NCBI RefSeq assembly: GCF_004379255.2
Contig: NC_056039.1
Location: 32,811,883 to 32,875,882, forward strand
Direction of reading: 5' to 3'
DNA from: Salvia splendens
Taxonomy: Eukaryota; Streptophyta; Magnoliopsida; Lamiales; Lamiaceae
Length of the DNA: 64,000 nucleotides
The notes below the pieces were generated by a model. It did not search any database. It worked only from the letters and a program-made list of their open reading frames with translations, and was not told where the DNA came from. Shown here one piece after another: positions 51,240 to 63,770 of the stretch. Position numbers and translations under genes: made by a program. Position 1 is the stretch's first letter; the number at the start of each line of letters is the position of its first letter.

Positions 51240-54200
51240 TTAGATATGAGAATAGTCACCAAAGAGTAATTCACGCATGTCATCCGGGGTAAGAAGAGTC
51301 GTTCCGCCCAGTAACACCTCAACGTCTGGCCTGCTGCTCCGTGCTATCGCCTCCTGCACTTCCCTCACCTTCCGGTGCAACGAAAAAAATAAGCATCGTG
51401 TAGAGGAACTTTATAGCTTTCAATAGAACAAACAAAGTGTAGAGAGAAGAAAGGTGTAGAGTTGAAGAAAGCGAACCTCTAATGCGTTTATGCCTCCGAT
51501 TACAAAAACCAGGATAATGTTATGATCCGAAAGACTAGGTTTAGCCTATGAGATGCAACAGAAAAAACACGGTAAGATAACTTTAGGAGTGATTGATACG
51601 TTTGAGATATACCGATTAATACCTGTCCGAGGCCAAATCTTCCGAATCCACTTTTAAAAAGGCGTCCCACGGTGGATGAATGATACTCCATCCCAGGTAT
51701 GGCATTGTGGTCTAAGACATTTGTGAGGATTTTATAGAGCAACCCCTTGGTCGAAGAAGGGTCGTCGTTGCGTCTGCTTTCCAGAGCAGACATCCCTTCC
51801 CTCAGTGCCGAATTTCCTTTCATGCCGGACAATTTGTGAAGAAACTTGAAAAGATTATCCACTCTGTCTCGAAGCTCTAGCTTCAGCTGCATGTCACTGT
51901 ACGCTTCATCTTTGCTCGTGTCTTTATCAGCATCGTCATCTCCCCAACTATCCCACTGATCGTCGTCTAGCTCAAAACCATCCGAGTGGCCACTGGGATC
52001 TTCATTCTTCTTATTAGATTTTGTTTTGGCTTCAAGATCATCCAACAAACCCTGGAAAAGCTTTAGTCTTGACACGGTGGGGTTCTCGAGAATGGCATCC
52101 ACGATGGCTTCTTTCATGAAATGCTCCTCTTGCCAAGTAAATGGACCACCGGAGCCTGAGGTCGGGAAATTCTCACCAGCTAATATATACCCGATCACTG
52201 TCAGGAGCAGTGCGTCTTCGAGAGTGAATAAGCCCTGCGATTTATTGTGCTTTTGCCCCCGAGATGCCGCTAGGACAGTCTTATTTATGAGGTCGCTGAT
52301 TTGTGCAGCAAGGCTTTGGCTCGTGTCCGCAGCATTCACGTGCAAAATCTTCTCCGCACTATTGAACGCATCCCAACTTGCAGAGTTCGATTCATCTAAA
52401 GCATGCACCGTGGCAGCTGCTAACTGAATAATCCCTTTGTTTTTTACCAACGAGGACTGCCTTTTGGCTAGTGATCGAAGCATAGACTGCAACTCCGACT
52501 TAGAAGCTAAACCAGGACGGGTGTTCAAATTAGGCGTTGGACTCTCCTGACGTAGACATTCTTGAAGCCATTTCTTGACCAGCATGGCCCCATCTTTCGT
52601 CCTCCTGTCAAGTATCGCTTCTAGATACAGTGCACCACGGAAGTTATCAGTCGAGACAAACGACCCGTGCAGAAGCTTACTCTCATTAAGTTGAAAGCAG
52701 CTTTCATCATTCAGATTTTTTCTGAACTTCATGAAGTCAGCACTCGGAGCATCTGATTTGAAAGCATCCCACCCATTAAAAAATGCTTCGATATTTTCCA
52801 ATAGCTGAAAATTACTTTCTTTGTCATCTTGAACAATATATTTGTCAAGTGGAATCTGCACAGTAAGACGAGCACGCTCAACTTTGTGGGGGCTAATTTT
52901 GAGCTGGCTTTGGGAACCTCTCAACAGGCTTAAGGATGACGCTGGTTGCATACGAGGCAGAGATGCAAACATCCGATCCACAAGTGAGTCTCCATGACAG
53001 CACGGAGTAAGAAGATCGAGTGTACGGTCAATGAGCAGTAGCCCTGCTGATCTTTTACGCCGACCAACATCATAGAGACTAGACATATCTGTCATAAGCT
53101 TCCCTACATTTTTTGACAAATCACCCAGCGAAAATATTTCAAGTTTCAGATCCATCTGCAAGTTTTAGATATAGCATGATCAACGTGACAAGTTTAACAT
53201 TCAGTGTTAATAAAGTTGACAAAGGAACGCTAACATTTAGATAATACTTGCTACAACTTTTCATGGTCGTAATTGGGGTTCAACTGTACATACAAAACTT
53301 TTATGGCACAGTAATCCTAATTGCATAGATTATTTTTAAATGTAAAAACAAATAAAGCCTTGAAATCCATGGGAATATAGAAAAGCAAATTCACGGAAAG
53401 ACAAAGAGTGTTCATATTGTAATGAGCTTCATAATAAGAAAAACAAGCGAAGGCCGTGTTATCAAACCTTTAAAGCCAAATGATAGAGAAATTGAGCTGT
53501 AAGATTTGCCCCAGGACTGACATCCTCAGCGTCAGCAAGTTTCCCTGTACTTAATGGAGGTAAACCAGAGCTTATCGAGCTCTCGTGCTCAGAAGATAAG
53601 CTAGCTTCAGCAGTAGATCCTTCTGAAGGTAAGACAAAGACTCTGGGTGACAATGGACACAAAATCAGAGGAAAGTGGTGCACCGAGACCACCAATTTTT
53701 GTCCAACGTCTTCTGAGCCACTGAAGTAATCTTCCCCTCGATGTTTTGCATTTGAAATGCCATAATCTCTGAAACTGTCATCATCGATGTCAGTTAGTTC
53801 CGACCATCCTTCCTCTTCAGATGCAGAACCTTCCTTAAGCCCACTGTCGTTGACAACAGTGTGAGGTCTTTCATGTTTCTTAACAAGCTCCTCATAATCT
53901 TGGTTGAGTAGAATTTCATACTCTCGAAAAGCGTCTGGGCCGAGAGGAGAATCAGGATATGCTGAGTGAGCCACCTATGTTATAAAGAAAGGCTGTACGT
54001 GAGTAAAGAGGTTATTTGAATTATTGGATATGAACATTCACATTCTTGTGTGTCAGCGACACTGATGGGGAAAGACAATAAGAAACACGGGCAACTCTTG
54101 TTTGGTGCAATTATCATAGATTTTCTAGTCACTAGTCGCCTGTGTTCATGCCGAGGAAGAAGCTAAAAGAAAACCCTAAAAAGAAATGTATCAGAAATTA

Positions 54201-55592
54201 CACGACAGCATTTGTGCTCATTGCAGAATGGTAAAGAGAAAATACTGATGACGAGATCCTAGCATCGCTCACACTAATCTAATGTCAACAATGTATTTGC
54301 ACAAGAAAACAGTCATCATTTAAGAGAGCATGTAATAGCATAGAGATGGAGTGAAGCCAACATCAACATTCACCTCATCTTGCTAAATCAGCAGAGCATC
54401 AGAGGTTGAGAAACCTTCCTACGAATGATGGGTCAGTAAGTTGATGTGACTCTTGACAAACTACATAGACTCAGAAAGAACAAGAGAAACCCGCTACTTA
54501 GAAACATGGCAATTAAAACACTGATTGATGTCCACATTTTTAAGACAATATACTATCGTAGGACAAACATTCAACAGATAAAATCCTAAGCGACAATTCT
54601 CTCAGCAGCGGAATAAATATATAGAAAGATCATTGAGGTTCTGCACCGAGCCTGTAAAAGTTTTTATTGTGACTCCTTAACAGTTGCTCCCATAAATCCA
54701 TTTGAGTGTTTTTAATTTCACAACATAAATACTAAACCAATCAAATTAAGCCAAGTTATATAAACCCAGAAAAGCATGGCGTCCAAAACATTTTTAAAGA
54801 ATACCTCTGAGATGGATGTATATACTGCACAGCCGTGAACGTTTTGAAGTGCGCTCAAGCAACGTAAAATATAGCGATGTGCATCACTCAGAAGACACGA
54901 GGTGACGACCACAATTTTACTGGCAGGATCAGAACCGGTATTCCAATCAACAACCTATAAATAAGTTCAATGAGAACTCCACAATATTGTGGTACAAAAA
55001 TAAAAGGTAATCAGAGACGAATCCACCAAAACTTCAAAAGGGACAGCAAGAAATACTGAGGCAAGTGATCCTAAAATAATTAAAATCCCCGGACATTGGA
55101 TCCATACGAGCAATCCCATGATATGACGACATATTAAAGGGGAAGCACAATAACAAAAACAGGTCGTGAGAGTGCACCTTATCAACAACGGACATGTTCT
55201 CCAAGCTACAAACAGCTCGTGCCCCTAGCTCCAAAAGCAAGGGGAATGCACCAAGAAACTGGAAGCTCTCGGCAGCTCCAGCATCCAAATATACAATTGC
55301 ATCTTTTATATTCTCCGATGCCTGAGAAATATCACATTCAATAATAGATCACAGACAAGGCCCAGAACCAATAATTTCCCCCAGAAAACAATTCTATAGA
55401 TCAATTTAATTACAGCAAACCATTTGTTTAGGGAATTCAAAAGAATGACAATGCAGCACAACAAATACTATCATTCAAAAATGAAATTTTTAACGAACTC
55501 TAATGTATAGCAAAGAGCAATATAGAAGAAAAGCTGTAACTTACTTGTCGGATGGAATCATGGCAGCATTTGATCACATCAACCGTGGCCAT
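51240..55592 (-). CDS. MIP3: Sec1/Munc18-like protein, MIP3 type (SCFD2-like)
   Basis: A Sec1 family domain protein of 859 residues. In Arabidopsis, MIP3 works with MAG2 and partners in the Dsl1-like tether for Golgi-to-ER transport of storage proteins. Exons: 55592-55545, 55321-55178, 54954-54805, 53974-53468, 53155-51623, 51545-51477, 51368-51240, all in phase. Seen: MATVDVIKCCHDSIRQ start, AIVYLDAGAAESFQFLG, TSCLLSDAHRYILRCL, RSAGLLLIDRTLDLLTPCCH (the Sec1 core), and FTLEDALLLTVIGYILAGE. An acidic stretch ELDDDQWDSWGDDDADKD and the terminal LLTPDDMRELLFGDYSHI follow. Length and exon order fit the family. No break was seen. Confidence 0.93.
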
Positions 55593-56826
55593 CGATCAGC
55601 TCCTTTTTCTTCGCTTAAACAATAGAAAGATCCGCGAAATTCATAAAATCAATACAAATAATCAGCAACGTACCACAATCCAAATCCACCGAAATTGAAG
55701 AAAAGAGGTGGGGCCAGCAATGAAATCAAATTGGGGCATTTGGAGAGCTAGGGCTTTGTGCACAAGTGAAGATTTTACCTTTGATAAAAGATTCAAAAAC
55801 CCACAAAATTGGGAGTGGAGATCATCAGATGAGTTGGAAGAACCGGTTCAATTTCTACAAGCGTGACTGCAGGTTAGGACCAACAGATCCAGCTTAAAAC
55901 TTCGTCATGTGATTTTATACTTTTTTTTTATCAAGAATGTTATGTTAAAAAGTTTTATTCTTTACAAAATTAAAAATGCAATAAGAGGAAAATTTTGTGA
56001 GAGCCCAGAAAATAAAAAGTGATCATCAACATAATTTCTATAAGTAATAGTTCATTTTAACAAAATTATCCCCTAAGCCCCTGTTCGGTTGCAACATGGA
56101 GAATAATAGATATAATTTACTTTCCTTTCAGTAAGAGGCCCTCACATAAGCCCACATAACTAATGCAACTTAACTATTTTAATTAGACTATTCATCTAGT
56201 CTTACCCCCTCCGACTAAATCAATCCTAGATAAAACTCATTTTAGCCTAACCCCCTCCTACTAAATCAATCCTGGATAAAGCTCATCCTATAAAAAAGCT
56301 CATCTCTATTGTATCATATATTGTTATCCACCATTATTTTATATGTTTAACCGAACGGGCACAAAGTAAATACGGCCAATTTTATCTTATTATTGCATTG
56401 ACCGAAATTATTAAGCAAAATATCTAATTTTAAACTCTATCTTCAAAGAAGAAGCTTAGTGATAAGAGCTACTCCATAAAAGACCACTTGACACAAGTAT
56501 AAAATGTCAACAAATTCAAACATAAAATAAAGATTTATCAACATGAGTACAAACTCAGACTCAAATGAAGGACTCATTGACACAAGTATAAAAGATACAT
56601 AAAGTTCAACAAATTAAATTGGAAGATCAATATATAAGATCTCATTACTCAAATATCAAATCTAATTCAAAGCTGATGGTCCTAATGTTTGGACGACCCA
56701 AAACGAGTCAGTGTCACTTCATTTATAAAATTTTGTTCGAGATAGTCATCGCCAAATTTTACTTCTCTTGATTTGTCTAAAAGATAAATGGTTGCAAACT
56801 AAAAGATAAATGGTTGCAAACTAAAG
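55593..56826. other. Spacer upstream of MIP3
   Basis: The MIP3 promoter/leader and AT-rich DNA with one MITE (56077-56360). A TAAAAGATAAATGGTTGCAAAC block is tandemly duplicated at about 56776-56820, right at the edge of the lipase pseudogene. Confidence 0.6.
56077..56360. mobile_element. Short inverted-repeat MITE
   Basis: Starts GCCCCTGTTCGGTTGCAAC and ends TTTAACCGAACGGGC, imperfect inverted partners. The interior repeats CCCCCTCC(G/T)ACTAAATCAATC twice. The target duplication is unclear, so the class (Harbinger or hAT) is open. Confidence 0.55.
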
Positions 56827-56921
56827 TTCAACAAGGCCTCCTTCCTCCACAAGGTCAAGTTCCCCTTCGCCGCAGCCTACCAAGTCTCCTCCCTCCTCTA
56901 CGCCACCTCCATCCTTGCCAC

Positions 56922-57225
56922 TGAGAAGAAACTAGAGAGCTCATGAAGAAGAAAGTAAAGCTTGAGAATTCCATAAATGTCGAGCTGAAGATTTTCACTG
57001 TTTCGTTGCTTGAAATGTAATATCAATACAAACTTATTATACAGCTAGACTAAGAAGGATCTAGAATCCATTCCTAATCTATTGTACAATCCTATTACAG
57101 CTTTTAATCATAACAGAATTCATTAATCTTTCTTCTTCATAATTCCTCTCAATGCCACGTCTTTCCATGAGTCCTTGTGGTCCTCAATCTTGTCTGGTAA
57201 AAGAGCAGCGGATCCTTTATCCATG
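56922..57225 (-). repeat. Truncated 3' LTR of the copia derivative
   Basis: Matches 58582-58886 of the full LTR, with shared GAGAATTCCATAAATGTCG and AATTCCTCTCAATGCCACGT. It stops matching at TTTATCCATG (57225), where pol sequence begins. Confidence 0.8.
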
Positions 57226-58510
57226 TAAGAGATTCTTAAGATAAAGTTTTCTGGAGAAACTAGGAGAATGAGACTTAAGAAAGTAGGAGAATGAGACTTA
57301 AGAACAGTTTCACCAACATTAGCAATATCAACAAATTGACCATTTCCAAGAACCAAGTGTTTACCTCATGTATATTCTGAGCTGATGTTTAAGTTGCTCA
57401 AATCATTGGAGACATGATGAGTAGTTCCAGAATCCAGACCAGCTGGTTGAGGCAGCAAAATCAAACCCAAATTCTGACTGAGTTCCAGCTAAGAAGTTGA
57501 CAGTAGGTGATCTTGGCACAGACTGAGTCAAATGAGCAGATGGGTAGTTTTGCTGCTGCTGTGGAGCATTCCCTCTAAACTGCAACTGAGGAGGAGTATA
57601 GTTATGTTCGAACCTATGCCAGCATTTAGCTGTTGTGTGTCCTGGTTTTTCACACAATTGGCAAATGATTCTGTTGCCTTCCCCTCTACCAAAACCTTTT
57701 CTTCCTCTGCCTCCTCTCTGATTTCTGGATCCACCGCTTCCTCCTCCATTATCAAACTTGTTGTAATATGAAGATGAATCCTCTCTCTACCCTGACTGTT
57801 GTTGCACCAAGTTCAATGTAGACTGAGATCCATCCACACTAGTGGAGTGTGACCTTGTTCATTCTGGACTCAAAGCTGAGGAGAAATGAGCTGACATCTC
57901 CAATGGTCCAGGGCTCAGATCTGTAAGTGATTGCACATACTGCTGGATCATATTCTTGGCCCAATCTTCCAAGAATGTGCAGGATTTGTTCCCCATCAGA
58001 GATCCTGCAACCAACAAACCCAAGAAGGTCAAAGAAATTTCTCATCTTACCCAAATATTCACGCATAGTGAGACCATCCTTCTTGAGGTTCTGCATCTGA
58101 TGTCTATACTACATGACTTTGGTAGTAGAGCAACTGGCAAAATTTGTCTCCAACGCTCTCCAAATATCCTTCGCGGATCTGAGCCCAACAACAAGGGAAA
58201 GAGCTCCTTCTGACAGTGAAGAGTGCAGCCAACCAGCTACCCTTCTATCCTGTCTTTGCAATGCCACAAAGGCTGGATTGAGTATCATGGAACCTTCATC
58301 TGGATCTGCAATGGTTTGCGGTGGTGGGATTGCTTCTCCAGTGAGGAATGCTTCAAGGCGGTAGCCACACACAGCAACATCTACCTGTTGCTGCCATATC
58401 AGGAAGTTCCCTTCAGTGAGCTTCACTGAGATATGAGGAATCTAAGAAAAGAGAAGCAACGCAGACAATGGAATAGTTGAGGCATTTGAATTGTTTGATT
58501 CTGCCATTTT
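57226..58510 (-). pseudogene. Copia gag and pol start, broken
   Basis: Read from right to left: gag N-terminal domain with NFLIWQQQVDVAV and RRVAGWLHSSLSEGAL (about 58420-58110), then MREYLGKMRNFFDLL and ILHILGRLGQEYDPAV, then a zinc knuckle CEKPGHTTAKCWH near 57650. Next is a protease motif DSGTTHH near 57430, reached after a frame change, and finally HLVLGNGQF and IANVGETVL. Stops and frame changes separate the pieces. There is no integrase or reverse transcriptase, so it can move only with help from another element. Confidence 0.8.
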
Positions 58511-58569
58511 AGGTAAATAACAAAATAAGGATAAAAAAGGGGTAGGAGAGACAGGATCAAAAAGATCCT

Positions 58570-58581
58570 GCTCTGATACCA
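58570..58581 (-). other. Primer-binding site of the copia derivative
   Basis: TGGTATCAGAGC on the minus strand, the standard initiator-tRNA-Met site, directly next to the 5' LTR. Confidence 0.88.
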
Positions 58582-59029
58582 TGAGAAGAAACTGGAGAGC
58601 TCATGAAGAAGAAAGTAAAGCTTGAGAATTCCATAAATGTCGAGCTGAAGATTTTCACTGTTTCGTTGCTTGAAATGTAATATCAATACAAATTGATTAT
58701 ATAGCTAGATTAAGAAGGATCTAAAATCCATTCCTAATCTATTGTACAATCCTATTACATCTCTTAATCATAACATAATTCATTAATCTTTCTTCTTCAT
58801 AATTCCTCTCAATGCCACGTCTCTCCATGAGTCCTTGTGGTCCTCAATCTTGTCTGGTGAAAGAGCCGCAGACCCTTTATCCATGCTAGCCGGCATATGT
58901 ACTAAGCCGACCATCTCTAGTGCTCCAGTTGACCTCACGTGATCACCAGCTGCATCTAGTTCATGCATTTGAACGTTGCATGAAACATTAGCAACATCTT
59001 TGGTTTCTTCTTTGTAAGCTCCTCTAACA
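58582..59029 (-). repeat. Full 5' LTR of the copia derivative
   Basis: Minus strand begins TGTTAGAGGAGC and ends GTTTCTTCTCA. It contains an open frame of about 80 codons ending MKKKD, also open in the partial 3' LTR; this may be chance. Confidence 0.75.
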
Positions 59030-60155
59030 GCCACCACCTCGGACTACCAGACCAACTTCATCGGCTACATCGCCACCTCCACCGACGCCGTCGCCAACCT
59101 CCTCGGCCGCCGCGAGATCTTCGTAGTTTGGTGCGGCACCAAGGCCACCTACGAGTGGATCGACGTCGCCTACTTCGACCCCGTCTTCTCCTCCCCCTCC
59201 TCCGCTCCTCCGCCGCCTCCCCGCCCAAAGTCATGGACGGCTGGCTCACAATCTACAACTCCTTAAACCCTAACTCCAAATTTCTGAAGTGAGCGCGCGC
59301 TCAACTTCAGAAATTAATCGACCAGCTTCTGAATCAATACAAAGACGAACACCCTAGCATCGTCGTGACGGGGCATAGCCTTGGGGCCGCCCTCGCGCTG
59401 CTCTCCGCGTTCGATTTGGTTGAGAATGTGGTTAAAGACCATGGCGGGGAAGTCCCTGTCACGGCCGTCGTCTTTGCTGCCCGCGCGTAAGAGACGGCAG
59501 CTTCACCGAGAAGCTGCAGGAGTATCCCAACCTCAAGATTTTGCACACTAAGAACTTACTCGACCCGATTCCGCATTACCCACAGGAGATCTTGGGCTAC
59601 AGAGGCGCCAGAGTGGAGTTGGTGATCGATAGCAGGTAATGACATTTTTGTTCATAGAATTCCATGAATTATCTACCCTACCAAACGTATACTTATAATT
59701 TATTTTATAGTAGTTAGAATTTGATTTGATTTATTTATAGCCTTATAAATATGGGTGTGGTATTTGAAAAGAATTAATGAATAAAGAAATAAAATTATAC
59801 TATATCTCTTTCAACTCTATATATTTGAATCTCTCTTATCCATTTCAATTTTATTTGAATCCGCAGGAAACCGTCGTCGTTGAGAATGATCCCGAATGGT
59901 ATCTTCGACTGGCATAACTTGCAGGGGATGCTGCACGTGGTGGCGGCGTAGCACGGGGAGGAGGGGAAGTTCGAGGTGGTGGTGAAAAGGAGCTTAGCTT
60001 TAGTGAACAAGTCGTGTGCGTTTCTGAAGGAGGAATATAAGATCTCGGGGAATTGGTGGGTGGCGCAGAATAGAGGGATGGTGCTTGATGACAAAGGAGA
60101 GTGGGTTTTAAAGCCTCCGCTCGAGGAGGATCTCCCCGTCCCCGAGTTCACTTGA

Positions 60156-61197
60156 ACGGGACTTGTTGGGGATGTGTTCACACGAGAGCCTCTATTTTGA
60201 GTTTGTGTAGTGTCTTTTTTTAACCATAGGTGTACCGAACCCACCTTTGGCGGAATCCGACTAATCTTGCTCGATCGAATTTGCAGATTAAGTTCGAAAA
60301 TCTCCCAGCCAGGAGGGTGTCGGGGTCTTTTTTTTAATAAAGCTATACATGCTCATAATGTGGATGTTCGTATTTTGTTGATTTTAATTGGATAATGATT
60401 TTGATTTTAATGGGATAATGAGTTGATTTCAATGAAGAGTATTATGGATAACATCATTGTATAATAATGAGTTGGGACATAAAATGAAACACTAAAAAGA
60501 AAAAAGAGGATCAATTGACCTTTTTTAGTATATGTTACTAAGTTGAATTAAAATTTTTGAACAAGTAAATTAAAAAAATTATATTGAAAAAATAGGAGAG
60601 ATAAATAAAGCAGGAAAGATAAAAAGAGAATAAGATGATGAACTAAAGTAAGAGTGATTAGATATTTTATTTTTTGTCAGAAAAAGAAATGACTCAATTT
60701 AGTTAGAACATCCCAAAAAGAAATACAACTGAACTTAGTTAGGACGGAGAGTATATTTTTTTTTCTTATAACTCATGAAAATAATATCCTCCATATTTAT
60801 GAAAATTAAAGATGAAATTCAGTAATTCACACGTCTAGTATAAAACCCATTTTGTAGAGCCATCCCACCCCAAATTTGAATGATTAATAAGAACGATATT
60901 TCTATTTTCAGTAAAACTTATTTGCAACGGTATTAATTAACATGGTCATGTCTTTTTCTACAACATACACACATAAAAAACACGTTGAGATGTCACACAA
61001 ATTCCAAATTTACATCAGTGTGGTAGAACACATCTCCAATCAATCTCTTTCCCATAATTGTTTGCACTAATTAAATTAAAACGAATGGCCCAAACACCAT
61101 TTACAGAAAAATCCTATCCATTCCACTTATCCTTTTCAAATCCATAACATTCTATAATTATTCAGCAATTTCTTGACTCAATTCAACAAATCGAAAA
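60156..61197. other. Spacer between lipase pseudogene and intact lipase gene
   Basis: 3' flank of the pseudogene, an AT-rich stretch with a worn Stowaway-like end (GTTAGGACGGAGAGTAT near 60736), and the promoter of the intact gene. No coding region. Confidence 0.6.
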
Positions 61198-63079
61198 ATG
61201 GCGGAAGAAGCACCGCCGCCGCCGTGGCCGGAGCTCCTCGGCAGCAACGACTGGAAGGGCCTCCTGGACCCCCTAGAAATCACCCTCCGCCGCCTCATCC
61301 TCCGGTGCGGCGACTTCTGCCAAGCCACCTACGACGCCTTCAACAACGACGCCAACTCCAAGTACGCCGGCAGCAGCCGCTACGGCAAGAAGTCCTTCTT
61401 CGACAAAGTCATGCTCGAGTCCGCCGCCGACTACCAAGTCTCCTGCTTCCTCTACGCCACCGCCCAGCTCAGCGTCGCCCAGGCCGTCTTCCTCCGCTCC
61501 CTCCGCCCCGACGCCTGGGACCGCGAGTCCAACTGGATCGGCTACATCGCCGTCACCACCGACGCCGTCACCGCCGCCCTCGGCCGCCGCGAGATCTACG
61601 TCGTGTGGCGCGGGACCTCCCGCACCTACGAGTGGATCAACGTCCTCGCCGCCGTCCCCCAGTCCGCCGCCGAGCTCCTTGCCGCGCCAGAACCCAGCGA
61701 CGACGACGACAACGAGAGGGTGCCGAGGGTCATGAAAGGGTGGATGACGATTTATACGTCATCCAACCCAAAATCGCCCTTTACTAAATTAAGCGCGCGC
61801 TCGCAGCTGCATAAGAAGATTATGCATCTGCGAGAGCTCTACAAGGGGGATAGCCTCAGCATAACGATGACGGGGCACAGCCTCGGCGCGACTCTGGCGA
61901 CCCTCGCCGCGTTCGACCTCGTCGAGAACGGCATCCGCGACATTCCTGTCGCGGCCGTGGTCTTCGGCAGCCCCCAGGTCAACTACATTCCGCTTGTTGA
62001 AACTTATATTGCCAGAAAATCTATAAAATTTTAGTTAAATTTTGGTCTATCCCGCTAAACATCGAAAAACAACCTTAAAAACCTTGAAATTTAATCATTT
62101 TTTCCACTGTTAAAATATTTTGGTTGCTTATTGATATTGTTGATGTGGCGCAAATATATTCCAAATCTATGACGTAATTGATTTATGTGCTAAGTGTGAT
62201 GATAATGATAAAAATGATAAAATACATCATCGATTTCGGCAATTTAAAATTTTTTAGATGCTAATCATATACAATTTCATCCAAATTAGATTGTATGGAT
62301 AAATTGAAAAAAAATTGCTTAAGTGCAAAGTCTTCATTGTTGATTTTTATACCAGAATTCTATCAAATTTCATATTTTGTTTTACAAAATAGGACGTGAC
62401 AGGAGTTTTAATGTGGAATTGGTAAATTAAAAGAGAAGTGGTGTTAGTGGAATGTGGAGTCCATATATTAGTAAGAGAGAAGTTGTTGAAAACTTTCATT
62501 TTTTAAATGTGCTCTATTTTTCGTGGACAATAAAAAATGACAAATGTGCTATATTTCTTATAGACGGAGGGAGTGCCATTTTAAATACTATAAAAAGTAC
62601 ATTTCATGCATGCTTTTAAAATTCTAGCTTCGTTATTGATTCAGGTGGGAAGCAACGCATTCAGGGAGAGGGTGGCGCGGTACCCGAACCTAAAAATCCT
62701 GCACGTGCGGAACAAGATCGATCTGATAACGCGGTACCCTAGCGTGTTGCTCGGGTACAGGGACGTGGGGGTGGATCTGGAGATCGACAATAGGAAGTCG
62801 CCGAGCCTGAAGAGATCGACGAATACGGGAGACTGGCACAACCTGCAGGGGATGCTGCACGTGGTGGCCGGGTGGAACGGGGCGGATGCGGAGTTCGAGC
62901 TGAAGGTGAAGAGGAGCTTGGCGCTTGTTAACAAATCGAGCGAGTATTTGAAGGATGAGCTTTTAATCCCCGGTATTTGGTGGGTGGAGAAGAACAAAGG
63001 TCTTGTGCGTGATGACGACGGCGAGTGGGTTCCGACGCCGCCGGCGGATGAGGATCAGCCGGTGCCGGAGTTTCCATGA
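61198..63079 (+). CDS. Phospholipase A1, class II (DAD1-like acylhydrolase, cytosolic type)
   Basis: Hydrolyses the sn-1 acyl chain of glycerolipids. 404 residues in two exons, 61198-61977 and 62645-63079, joined in phase (SPQ|VGSNAF). There is no transit peptide; the protein starts with an acidic Pro-rich end, then WPELLGSNDWKGLLDPL, which marks the class II group. Seen: SNWIGYIAVTTDAV, REIYVVWRGTSRTYEWI, the nucleophile motif MTGHSLGATLATLAAFDLVE (GXSXG), an Asp in RNKIDLITRYPS, and the catalytic His in WHNLQGMLHVVAGW. The Ser-Asp-His triad is complete. Exon 1 is strikingly GC-rich at third positions compared with nearly all DNA around it. The donor CAG|GTCAAC is a weak GT site. The intron contains a Stowaway-like end near 62570. 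Neighbour of a dead tandem copy. Confidence 0.93.
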
Positions 63080-63767
63080 TTTGATATGTCGTTTTGCTCA
63101 TGTGTTTGTTGCGTTTTGGAATGAAAAGCTACTCGCAAGTCATACAATTTCCTTGTCACCCGCGACTTTTGAATTTGTTTTTTTATATTTGATGTGTAAC
63201 ATTTAATTCCAGACTTTATTTTATTTCGATATTGTGTAGGTAAAATGCGAATAAGTAGAGATGTAAAAAATATTTAAAATAATTAGAAGTTATATTAGGT
63301 GTATTATTATTGTTATCATATATACATATTTAATTTGTTACGTAAATGAATATTTATGCATCATAATTTTGTCATTCGATTGTTAATGTTGTTACGAAAT
63401 TGGTTACGCCTAATTAATATCAAAATTATTAGTTGTACTTTATTTAAATTAATGTTACTAACAAATTTATATTATTCTCAACTAATAAAAAAATTATATG
63501 TAAAGATTATGTATCGCACAAGTGCTATATTAGTAGGATGAAAAAGTAACTATTACTATCATTACTTAGTTCCTTCACTTCCTTGTACTAAAGAATAAAG
63601 ATGATGACTGATGTGTTTATTAAAGTGACTACTGCAGCTATATGCGGCTATTTCAATATGTAAGAATTGAAAAAAATGTTATGACAGTGATTGTATTTTT
63701 AAAAAATTTTAAACCTTTTAAACTTTATAGTAGTATTATTTAAATTTAATTTAATTTAAATTTCTTT
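63080..63767. other. 3' flank of the lipase gene
   Basis: Very AT-rich; no gene or clear repeat before the Harbinger end. Confidence 0.6.
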
Positions 63768-63770
63768 TTA

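Larger units (their letters stand above)
56922..59029 (-). mobile_element. Copia deletion derivative (LTR-gag-partial LTR) in the lipase pseudogene
   Basis: 2108 bp on the minus strand with TG...CA outer ends and perfect target duplications GCCAC (56917-56921 and 59030-59034). The 5' LTR is 58582-59029 (448 bp), followed directly by the primer site. Gag and the start of pol lie inside; the rest of pol and the first third of the 3' LTR are deleted, with the junction near 57225. Confidence 0.8.
56827..60155 (+). pseudogene. Phospholipase A1 pseudogene interrupted by a copia derivative
   Basis: Homologous to the intact gene at 61198. The 5' part is missing. A piece at 56827-56921 (FNKASFLHKVKF... 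SLLYATSILA) is cut by the retroelement, and the gene resumes at 59030, continuing to the stop at 60155. Seen after the element: FIGYIATSTDAV, EIFVVWCGTKATYEWI (Cys where the family has Arg), and the serine motif VTGHSLGAALALLSAFDLVE. Then follow PNLKILHTKN, FDWHNLQGMLHVVAA and the end PVPEFT. Lesions: TGA at 59290-59292, a frameshift near 59480, and TAG within the sequence after HVVAA near 59949. It has a GT-AG intron at about 59638-59865 that the intact paralogue lacks, and lacks the intron the paralogue has. Confidence 0.9.

Noticed and set aside
58783..59037. 84-codon frame ending MKKKD as a separate gene
   Set aside because: It lies within the copia LTR and starts in flanking lipase sequence with a non-ATG codon; most likely a chance frame.
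61173..61787. Arg/Pro-rich frame overlapping the lipase exon
   Set aside because: A shadow of the GC-rich lipase reading frame, which has all family motifs.
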